The notes under the pieces are model-generated. The model searched no databases. It was not told the DNA's origin and saw nothing but the letters and a program-made list of their open reading frames with translations. A stretch of 7,242 nucleotides of DNA from CAMBDR01 sp046597185 (GTDB lineage: Bacteria > Pseudomonadota > Gammaproteobacteria > Burkholderiales > Burkholderiaceae_D): contig JBKJLF010000667.1 in NCBI GenBank assembly GCA_046597185.1, positions 1 to 7,242 on the forward strand, given 5' to 3'. How positions within the stretch are numbered: position 1 is the first letter of the stretch; every line of letters starts with the position of its first letter. Made by a program: the position numbers and the translations under genes. Positions 1 through 5,156 of the stretch are shown here, piece by piece.

Positions 1-456
1 ATGGCAAGTAAAATTGGCGATTTATTGGACGGCTTGGAGTTATTTCGTGAATTTGCCTATCCGGAGCTGGAAATCATTGGGCGTTACCTGACGCTGGAAG
101 ACGCTGAAGAAGGTAAAGTGATTTTTAAAGAAGGCGACCCCGGCAATTTCATGATGATTTTGACGGAGGGGCGGGTCAATATCTTGAAACATAGCGATGA
201 AGGCGAACAATTATTAGCCTGTGAAGTGCCGGGCCGGGTGATTGGTGAAATGGCTTTGCTCGATCATGAGCGTCGTTCAGCTACTTGCATTGCCGATATC
301 GATTGTGAAATGTTGACCTTCACGCAGACCAATTTGAAGCGATTGGCGAATGATAATCCGGCGGTGGCGTATCATTTTATGTATTCTTTGGCTGGATTAA
401 TATCGCGCCGACTACGTCGCACTTCTGGCATTGTGGCGGACTTTTTGGGACATTGA
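1..456 (+). CDS. Stand-alone cyclic nucleotide-binding domain (cNMP/CAP_ED) protein
   Basis: This 151-residue cytoplasmic protein is almost entirely one cyclic nucleotide-binding beta-barrel. The family signature is visible: a Gly-rich turn 'KEGDPGNFMMILTEG' at residues 43-57, and the phosphate-binding cassette 'GEMALLDHERRSATC' at 82-96, with Glu83 and Arg91/Arg92-Ser93 where cAMP or cGMP ribose-phosphate contacts lie in CRP-like proteins. A short C-terminal helix (about 121-142) follows. CRP/FNR regulators are about 210-250 residues and carry a C-terminal helix-turn-helix; none is present here, so this is more likely a ligand sensor or partner protein than a transcription factor. The window begins exactly at the ATG, so the ribosome binding site and upstream partner cannot be seen. 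The next possible terminator is in the repeat at 591-618. The domain assignment is firm; the ligand and the process it controls are unknown. Confidence 0.87.
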   Translation: MASKIGDLLDGLELFREFAYPELEIIGRYLTLEDAEEGKVIFKEGDPGNFMMILTEGRVNILKHSDEGEQLLACEVPGRVIGEMALLDHERRSATCIADIDCEMLTFTQTNLKRLANDNPAVAYHFMYSLAGLISRRLRRTSGIVADFLGH

Positions 457-518
457 TATGGCAACGAATTGCTGCATTGCAAGATATTCTCTACGGCAAT
501 ATGCGGTATATGAAATGA

Positions 519-618
519 TGAGTGGATTTCGTGGTTGCCGTGTGGCATCATTCACCTGTCTCCACTATTCTCTCTCCAAGAAATAGTATTAAGCCCACCA
601 AGTAGTGGGCTTTTTTTT
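519..618 (+). ncRNA. Candidate small RNA, copy 1 of a tandem pair
   Basis: No convincing ORF lies on this strand, and the unit ends in a strong intrinsic terminator. A TATATG hexamer at 507-512 could serve as a -10 element, placing the RNA start near 519 and its length near 100 nt; no good -35 is visible. Two internal stems can be drawn: TGCC/GGCA around a GTGT loop (537-548 area), enclosed by AGTGGA (521-526) pairing with TCCACT (561-566). Between this hairpin and the terminator lies an unpaired pyrimidine-rich stretch, CTATTCTCTCTCC, containing CTCTCTCC (570-577). That could pair with Shine-Dalgarno sequences. Hfq-dependent sRNAs typically have such a seed followed by a U-tailed terminator. 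The alternative is that the unit is only the 3' UTR/terminator of the upstream gene. Function is inferred from architecture only. Confidence 0.45.
591..618 (+). terminator. Intrinsic terminator of repeat copy 1
   Basis: A perfect 8-bp stem, AAGCCCAC (591-598) with GTGGGCTT (605-612), closes a 6-nt loop and runs into eight Ts (611-618). The T-tract is only on the plus-strand side, so it acts on rightward transcription. It could end the small RNA and also read-through from the cyclic nucleotide-binding gene. Confidence 0.88.
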
Positions 619-693
619 GCCTTAGTGGTTTGTCGGTGTCTAATTGCTGAATTGAAAGATATGCCGTACAGCAATACATGCTATATGAAATGG

Positions 694-793
694 TGAGTAG
701 ATTTTGTGGTTGCCGTGTGGCATCATTCATCTGTCTCCACTATTCTCTCTCCAAGAAATAGTATTAAGCCCACCAAGTAGTGGGCTTTTTTTT
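694..793 (+). ncRNA. Candidate small RNA, copy 2 of a tandem pair
   Basis: Homologue of the 519-618 candidate. Its possible -10 is stronger: TGC-TATATG (679-687) is an extended -10. The pyrimidine-rich segment and the terminator are identical to copy 1. One change (699) replaces a G-C with an A-C mismatch in the outer stem, so the 5' fold may be slightly weaker. Copy 1's terminator lies upstream, so this copy would need its own promoter or read-through. Identity in the putative seed suggests overlapping targets. Confidence 0.45.
766..793 (+). terminator. Intrinsic terminator of repeat copy 2
   Basis: Identical to the terminator at 591-618: an 8-bp stem (766-773 with 780-787), a 6-nt loop, and a T-tract at 786-793. 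It separates the repeat region from the convergent pseudopilin gene. The reverse strand has A-tract on the wrong side and would not terminate that gene efficiently. Confidence 0.88.
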
Positions 794-841
794 GGGGTGC
801 TTGCGTCGCCGATGCGCTTGCAACCGATACCCAATCCCCCT

Positions 842-1480
842 TTACTTGGTTTCCAGCCCGCCGGGCACCTGATTCTGGCCTGAATTAAATGGCCGATTCT
901 CGGGCCGGGTTGGGTCAATCCGGTTTTGCGATTGGTTGGTATCCGGTGGCCGATTCGCTGGCGTACCTCTGTCTGCGGCGGCCCCCATAAATTGCCAGTC
1001 GCGATAGGTGGCGGCTTCGCCAAAGTTTTGGAAGAGGGGTGGGAAATTGCTGATTTTGATCGGTTTTTGATTCGACATGCTGAAAATGCCGACGATGCCG
1101 CGCCCATCAAACGATGGCGTAATGCCCCATTCGTCGCTACCTGTCAAGGGATCGGTATAAATTTTGCGTAAGTGGCGGCGAATATTCGGGGCGCGCGGGT
1201 CTTTTAATAAATCTTCCAATCTCTTTGGTACGCGTATCTGGCCCGGTTGCGAGGCATTGGCATAGCTGATCAAGGCATAGTGGAATTCGGTGCCAATAGC
1301 CAATAACTCTTCTTCTGCCACGCGCTGTTGCAATAACACCCCCATCTGCAGCGTGGCAGCAGTGGCTAGCGCGATTAAGGCCAGCGTAATGAGCAAGGCA
1401 ATATAGCTGAAACCGGATTGGGATAGTGCGGGCAGGGGGGGCAGGGTTCGCATGGGGCCAAGCATAATTATAAAACCCAT
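842..1480 (-). CDS. Type IV pilin-like / type II secretion pseudopilin-like protein
   Basis: The 212-residue product has a prepilin-type leader ending ...ALSQSG (to Gly23). A hydrophobic helix from Phe24 to about residue 46 follows, then 'EEELLAIGTEFHYAL' and the segment 'PKRLEDLLKDPR' (85-96), 'DPLTGSDEWG' (110-119). These are typical of betaproteobacterial pseudopilins annotated as type II secretion system protein. It should be processed by prepilin peptidase between Gly23 and Phe24 and packed in an inner-membrane pseudopilus or type IV pilus. Mature position +5, normally Glu, is Ala28. The last ~40 residues are Pro/Asn/Arg-rich and probably disordered. The start is uncertain: Met1 (1480) has only a weak GGTAGG very close upstream, while Met10 (1453) gives a conventional 14-residue leader but no clear ribosome site. 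No other secretion or pilus gene is in view, so it looks like an isolated gene. It is transcribed divergently from the CorA-type gene. Confidence 0.8.
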   Translation of the reverse strand: MGFIIMLGPMRTLPPLPALSQSGFSYIALLITLALIALATAATLQMGVLLQQRVAEEELLAIGTEFHYALISYANASQPGQIRVPKRLEDLLKDPRAPNIRRHLRKIYTDPLTGSDEWGITPSFDGRGIVGIFSMSNQKPIKISNFPPLFQNFGEAATYRDWQFMGAAADRGTPANRPPDTNQSQNRIDPTRPENRPFNSGQNQVPGGLETK

Positions 1481-1562
1481 AGCCTACCAGAAATGGGGCA
1501 ATAAAGGGGTAAATTACCGATTGCCGCAACACGTAATAAGTCATGGATTTGGCTTTCAGGTT

Positions 1563-1571
1563 TGGTAGAAT
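1563..1571 (+). promoter_or_regulatory. Candidate extended -10 promoter of the CorA/ZntB gene
   Basis: TGG-TAGAAT is an extended -10 element (TG one base before a hexamer matching TATAAT at 5 of 6). No good -35 lies at 16-18 bp, which is common for extended -10 promoters. Transcription would begin near 1578, leaving a ~23-nt leader before the ATG at 1601. Confidence 0.4.
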
Positions 1572-1600
1572 GCCAGAACTCAGCTAACCGGATTAGTGAA

Positions 1601-2653
1601 ATGACGATGCCAGCGAAAAAACCGAATGCAAGCACCATCGCCGCTTCTTATGGCTCGGATGAAAATGGCTTGGTCTATGGCTTCCTTTTTAAACAAGGGG
1701 AAAGCGGTATCCCCATTGCTGCCGGGGAAGCCATGCAGTGGCTGGCTGATGCCGAACAAGATCCTGAAATTCCCGGTTTTGTCTGGTTACACTTTAATTT
1801 GACCAATTCCGCTTCCTTGCTCTGGATGCAACACAAACTCAAGCTCTCGCCCGATTTTTATGAAACCTTGCAGGGCGGTTCCAGCTCCACCCGGATTGAA
1901 TTTGCCGATGATTATCTGATCGGTGTCTTAAACGATGTGTTATTTGATTTTTCGTTTGACCCCTCGCAGGTGTCGACTCTGGTATTTTCGGCTGGCCCAC
2001 GTTTGATGGTGACCGCGCGCAGCAAGTCGCTACGCTCGATTGATCGTTTGCGGGTATCGGTCAAAAACGGAGCACAGTTTCACAGCTCGACTTCCCTTTT
2101 GATCCATTTATTGCGTGATCAAGCCGACGTGCTGGTGAATATTTTACGCACGTCCATTGCCAAGGTCGATAACATCGAAGACGATTTACTTTCCGGCATG
2201 ATCGAAGCCAAGCGCGCCAACCTGGGCCAGTTGCGCCGCGTGCTGGTGCGCTTAAAGCGCCTGTTGGCTCCCGAGCCTGCCGCCCTGTTCCGCTTGCTGG
2301 CGCGCCCGCCCGAGTGGATGCAAGAAGCCGATGTACTGGAACTACGCCAGTCCACCGAAGAATTTTCGGTGGCCTTAAATGATATCGATACCCTGCAAGA
2401 GCGCATCAAATTGTTGCAGGAAGAAGTGTCGGCCCAGGTGCAAGAACAAAACAACCGCAGCCTGTTTGTGTTGACGGTGTTTACGGTGCTGGCTTTGCCG
2501 GTGAATATGATTGCCGGTTTGATGGGCATGAATGTGGGCGGGGTGCCGCTGGCGCAAAACCCGGAAGGCTTTTGGGTTGTGGTGGCGCTGGTGGTGACCA
2601 TTACCCTGGTGGCCGGGTGGTGGATGTTTAGCAATCGGCCGGGTTCACGTTGA
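1601..2653 (+). CDS. CorA-family divalent cation transporter, ZntB-like
   Basis: From this ATG the protein has 350 residues. The long N-terminal cytoplasmic domain ends in a helical stalk (about 170-290). Two C-terminal membrane helices follow (about 288-308 and 324-344), joined by the periplasmic loop signature 'GMNVGGVP' at 309-316. GMN defines the CorA superfamily pore; the following GG(V/I)P is typical of the ZntB branch, which moves Zn2+ (E. coli ZntB has GVN and 327 residues). Members are inner-membrane homopentamers. The substrate here (Zn, Mg, Co or Ni) cannot be fixed from sequence. An in-frame TTG at 1562 would add 13 residues, but it lacks a ribosome site and overlaps the candidate -10 element, so ATG 1601 (or ATG 1607) is preferred. 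The stop is 30 nt before the next gene, in the same direction, so the two are probably one operon. Confidence 0.88.
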   Translation: MTMPAKKPNASTIAASYGSDENGLVYGFLFKQGESGIPIAAGEAMQWLADAEQDPEIPGFVWLHFNLTNSASLLWMQHKLKLSPDFYETLQGGSSSTRIEFADDYLIGVLNDVLFDFSFDPSQVSTLVFSAGPRLMVTARSKSLRSIDRLRVSVKNGAQFHSSTSLLIHLLRDQADVLVNILRTSIAKVDNIEDDLLSGMIEAKRANLGQLRRVLVRLKRLLAPEPAALFRLLARPPEWMQEADVLELRQSTEEFSVALNDIDTLQERIKLLQEEVSAQVQEQNNRSLFVLTVFTVLALPVNMIAGLMGMNVGGVPLAQNPEGFWVVVALVVTITLVAGWWMFSNRPGSR

Positions 2654-2683
2654 GCCAGGTTCGATCAGTATGAGGATTCAAAG

Positions 2684-3118
2684 ATGAAAAATGCGCTGTT
2701 ATTGATCCATTTGATTTTCGTCGGTGTCTGGTTGGGTTGCGTCATTACCGAAGCCCTGTTTGAACGCGCTTTGCTGGGGCAAGGACGCGCCCAGGAATTG
2801 ATTTTGGTAGCCTTGCATAAGCGGGTGGATTTTTTGCTCGAAATTCCGGCCTTTTTGATCGTGATGGTGACCGGGGGCATGCTGTTGGCGGGTGCGCCGC
2901 CCAGCCCCTTGTTGCATCTGAAAATTGGCTTTGGCTTACTGGCCATTGGCACCAATATCTATTGCGTGTTGCTGGTGTTACGACGTGCGCGGGCGGCCAA
3001 TGCCGGGCGCTGGGATGAATTTGCCCGGCTTGATCATTTGCAACATCGATTTGGTGCCGTGGTTTTGCTGGGAATTTTGGCGGCGTTGGGGCTGGGTGGG
3101 TATTTGTATGGGCATTAG
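2684..3118 (+). CDS. Four-helix integral membrane protein of unknown function
   Basis: A 144-residue, very hydrophobic protein with four likely membrane helices at about 5-24, 51-70, 79-99 and 124-142. A GAGG motif 8 nt before the ATG is a good ribosome site. Histidines sit at or near helix ends: His9 in helix 1, His45 before helix 2, His78 before helix 3, His118 and His121 before helix 4. This layout recalls small four-helix heme- or copper-related membrane proteins (CopD-like and HemJ-like folds), but I see no diagnostic motif and do not assign a family. It follows the CorA-type transporter by 30 nt, so co-transcription and a link to metal-ion handling are plausible but inferred. Its stop codon overlaps the stop of the convergent antitoxin remnant by 2 nt (3116-3117). 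Confidence 0.75.
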   Translation: MKNALLLIHLIFVGVWLGCVITEALFERALLGQGRAQELILVALHKRVDFLLEIPAFLIVMVTGGMLLAGAPPSPLLHLKIGFGLLAIGTNIYCVLLVLRRARAANAGRWDEFARLDHLQHRFGAVVLLGILAALGLGGYLYGH

Positions 3119-3312
3119 GTGAATGCCGCCACCGACACCCCAAAGCGCTCGGCCAAGGCACGAGCTTGCTTGGCGTTGATTTCGCGCTCACCATTTAAAA
3201 TGGCACTGACCACCGATTGACCACCCAGTTCAGCCGCCAGATCAACTTGCTGCTCATGGCTTTCTGCTCCTGTAGGCTTGGTTCCAACGATCTTCAGTTG
3301 GGATAATGCCAT
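3115..3312 (-). pseudogene. 5'-truncated HigA/Xre-type antitoxin fragment
   Basis: Residues 17-64 of this reading frame match the C-terminal half of HigA-like Xre antitoxins: an incomplete first helix 'ESHEQQVDLAAELGG', the recognition helix 'QSVVSAILNGER', then 'INAKQARALAERFGVSVAAF'. Full-length family members are about 100-140 residues. The first ~16 residues here have no resemblance to the family, and the first five are simply antisense to the amylase remnant that starts near 3299. No HigB toxin or other toxin ORF lies beside it. It is most likely a gene cut by the rearrangement that brought in the amylase fragment. A short expressed DNA-binding peptide is possible but has no visible promoter or ribosome site. 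Confidence 0.65.
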
Positions 3313-4695
3313 CGTCTACTTCTTGCTGAACGACCGTTTTGTCAATGGCGATACCAGCAATGACCGTAGCTATAAGCGCGAATCGGATGTCAACGGCGTA
3401 TCGTTTGGCAACGACCTGAAGCAAATGCCCAGTGCCTTCCACGGTGGCGATTTGAAAGGCATCACCAGCAAAATACGACACCATCAAAGACAGTGCTGAA
3501 TACGGCTACGGTGCCCTGAAAACCGGCTGGCAAAATACCGCCTGGCGCAGTACCGACAGCATCAACTACGACATCGACATTGGCCCCTTCATCGACTACA
3601 CCAGTGCCAACTGGGCCAACAGTTTTTGGGGTGCCAGTTGGGTCCGCTTCAACAACGTGAACGGTTATGAAGCCTGCCAGGGCAGGGGCGATGGTTTGAA
3701 GAGCTGCGTTGGCTTCTTGCCGGACATTAAAACCGAATTGACCGGCGGCGTTGGCTTGCCACCCATCCTCAGCACCAAATGGACGAGGGAAGGGCGCTTG
3801 AGCACGGAAACCCAAAAGCTCGACACCTGGTTCAGCCAAACCGGCAAGGTACGCACGCCGGCCAATTACATCGTCAAATGGTTGTCCGACTATGTGCGTG
3901 ATTTTGGCATCGATGGCTTTCGGGTGGATACCGCCAAACATGTCGAACTCAATGTCTGGAAAGATTTGAAAGCTGAAGCGGCCAAAGCGCGGCAAGACTG
4001 GATGGCCGCCAACCCGACCAAAGCCGCCGCGCTGAAAGGCGATACCGCATTCTGGATGACGGGCGAAGTGTGGAACCATGGGGTGGGGCGTGATGCTTAT
4101 TTTGATAATGGCTTTGACTCCTTAATCAACTTCAACTTTCAGGGGCAGGCGGGCAATGTGGCAGGTTTGGATGCCACTTATACCGAATTGGCCAGCGTGA
4201 ATGCCAATAACAGTACGCCTTACAATATGCTGTCCTACATTTCCAGCCACGACAAAGGCATGTTTGACCGCAATAACCTGAAAACCGGTCTCACCAGCCT
4301 GCTGCTGGCACCCGGTGGCGTGCAACTGTATTATGGCGATGAAAGTGCCCGTCCATTGATGAGCAGTTGGGCGGGCGACCACCAATGGCGTGGTGACATG
4401 AACTGGGGTTCAAGCGATACGGCATTACTTGGCCATGCGCAAAAGCTGGGCAAGTTCCGTAATAGCCACATGGCCGTTGGTGCCGGTTCGCATCAAAAAC
4501 TGGCCGATGGCCCTTACACCTTTGCCCGCATCAAAGATAGCGACAAAGTGATCCAGTAGCGCCACCAGCTTTACTGATAGCGGTTTGAGCGCAGGCAGCA
4601 GCTACAACTACAGTGTGTTGGTGCGCGATGCGGACGATAATGTATCGCCCAAATCGGCAGTGCTGAAAGCGAGTACCGCAGCCAAAGCCAGGTAA
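3299..4695 (+). pseudogene. Broken secreted alpha-amylase (GH13, MalS-like) with fibronectin-III tail
   Basis: Three reading frames together spell one decayed alpha-amylase. Frame 1 (3299-~3472) gives the barrel start 'WDNAIVYFLLNDRFVNGD' to 'FHGGDLKGITSK'. Frame 2 (~3471-4559) resumes at 'YDTIKDSAEYGYGALK' and includes 'GFLPDIKTEL', which resembles MalS, and all three GH13 catalytic residues: Asp in 'GFRVDTAKH' (codon 3927-3929), Glu in 'TGEVWNHG' (4065-4067), Asp in 'SSHDKGMF' (4251-4253). Frame 3 (~4555-4695) is a fibronectin-III tail, 'SFTDSGLSAGSSYNYSVLV', then 'RDADDNVSPKS' and a stop at 4693-4695. Missing are the signal peptide and N-terminus, about 120-150 residues with conserved region I (DxxxNH) between frames 1 and 2, and domain C between frames 2 and 3. 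Without signal peptide and region I the protein cannot work as an exported amylase. The segment from ATG 3657 to TAG 4559 (300 codons) is the longest open piece and may be called a gene by automatic annotation. Confidence 0.85.
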
Positions 4696-4711
4696 GTGTC
4701 ATGGCACAACG

Positions 4712-4737
4712 GGTGGGCATGAAAAGGTGCACCCACC
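4712..4737 (+). other. Weak hairpin downstream of the amylase remnant
   Basis: GGTGGG (4712-4717) can pair with CCCACC (4732-4737) around a 14-nt loop, 17 nt after the fibronectin-III stop codon. No T-tract follows, so it is not a convincing intrinsic terminator; it may be a worn remnant of one. The rest of 4696-4801 shows no gene or clear signal. Confidence 0.25.
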
Positions 4738-4801
4738 TGTTGCGTCAGGCAGATTTTTGGAACCGTGAAGGCCGCGTCAGACCTCGGGTATGGCCTTGCT
4801 G

Positions 4802-5083
4802 CTACTTGGTGGAATACTCGGCATCAATGCCAAATGATTTGGCAAGTGCCAGCAAACCGCCCGCGTAGCCTTTTTTCAATACCCTGATTTTCCAATTGCA
4901 AGAAATGGCTGATGTCAATATAAGAAATATGAAAAGTTTTTTTGCCAAAATATTTTTCATTTTCAACACCCTTTAAAATAATCTGAAAATTGTACTCCGC
5001 ATGGTTTTTGCCGATTCAATCCTGATGCGCGTCACTTTTTTGCGTGTGCTGGAAGCCGACTTGGCAGCGCGAAAATAGCACAT
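4802..5083 (-). pseudogene. Small gene of unknown family with two frameshifts in homopolymers
   Basis: On the minus strand, three frames join into one 93-codon gene if two single-base changes in A-runs are undone. Codons from 5083 give 'VTRIRIESAK'. Adding one A to the 5-base run (plus strand T5005-5009) continues into 'NHAEYNFQIILKGVENEKY', then 'FGKKTFHISYIDISHFLQLE' and 'NQGIEK'. Removing one A from the 6-base run (T4871-4876) continues into 'GYAGGLLALAKSFGIDAEYS' and a stop at 4802-4804. The two changes cancel, so the total length stays a multiple of three. The joined frame uses common codons and reads like a normal soluble protein. An uninterrupted 52-codon frame from ATG 4960 shares the last 22 residues, but uses rare ATA/AGG codons in its unique part and looks less genuine. 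The N-terminus is uncertain: no ribosome site precedes ATG 5083, and an overlapping ATG at 5093 opens another short frame. I do not recognise the family. It may be a pseudogene or an intact gene hit by homopolymer sequencing errors. Confidence 0.45.
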
Positions 5084-5146
5084 CCAAGGTCATTTTGGGC
5101 CGGATTTGGTGGCACAATGACGAATCCCCCTATTTTTCACGCCACC

Positions 5147-5150
5147 GGAG
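5147..5150 (+). promoter_or_regulatory. Ribosome binding site of the phosphoesterase lipoprotein
   Basis: GGAG lies 6 nt before the ATG at 5157, separated by six Cs. It supports that ATG over the in-frame Met codon four codons later. Confidence 0.6.
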
Positions 5151-5156
5151 CCCCCC

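Larger units (their letters stand above)
467..618 (+). repeat. Tandem direct repeat, copy 1 (152 bp)
   Basis: This copy aligns without gaps to 642-793 at an offset of exactly 175 bp, with a 23-bp spacer between them (619-641). Similarity is moderate over the first ~40 bp. It is very high from 507 on: four differences in 112 bp, all transitions (positions 518, 524, 530, 555), and 556-618 is identical to the other copy. Each copy contains its own terminator. Confidence 0.9.
642..793 (+). repeat. Tandem direct repeat, copy 2 (152 bp)
   Basis: Second copy of the 467-618 unit, in the same orientation. The diverged 5' part (642-681) and nearly invariant 3' part (682-793) suggest that the conserved portion is the functional one, with the upstream portion freer to drift, as expected of a promoter region in front of a transcribed unit. 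Confidence 0.9.

Noticed and set aside
548..730. 60-codon minus-strand ORF across the repeat region
   Set aside because: It runs antisense through both terminator hairpins and repeat copies, has no ribosome site and no family resemblance; the region is better explained as an RNA-encoding repeat.
467..793. CRISPR-like array
   Set aside because: There are only two units, each 152 bp and ending in an intrinsic terminator, with one 23-bp gap; repeat length and structure do not suit CRISPR, and no cas gene is present.
727..1110. 127-codon minus-strand ORF overlapping the pseudopilin's 3' end
   Set aside because: It is another frame of the pseudopilin's Pro/Arg-rich tail region and extends into the repeat terminator; composition is low in complexity and no domain is visible.
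2119..2634. 171-codon minus-strand ORF
   Set aside because: Ser/Thr/Arg-rich antisense of the CorA-type gene, whose GMN motif and membrane helices on the plus strand are clear.
3462..4079. 205-codon minus-strand ORF
   Set aside because: It is the antisense shadow of the amylase remnant, whose plus strand carries recognisable GH13 motifs.
4768..4797. AAGGCC ... GGCCTT inverted repeat
   Set aside because: A 6-bp stem with an 18-nt loop and no T-tract on either side; such a palindrome occurs by chance and no function can be supported.
4802..4960. Uninterrupted 52-codon minus-strand ORF with a hydrophobic, lipoprotein-like N-terminus
   Set aside because: Its cysteine is not in a proper lipobox (residues before it are A-I-S), and the unique part uses rare ATA and AGG codons; the frameshifted longer gene explains the region better, though this frame cannot be excluded.
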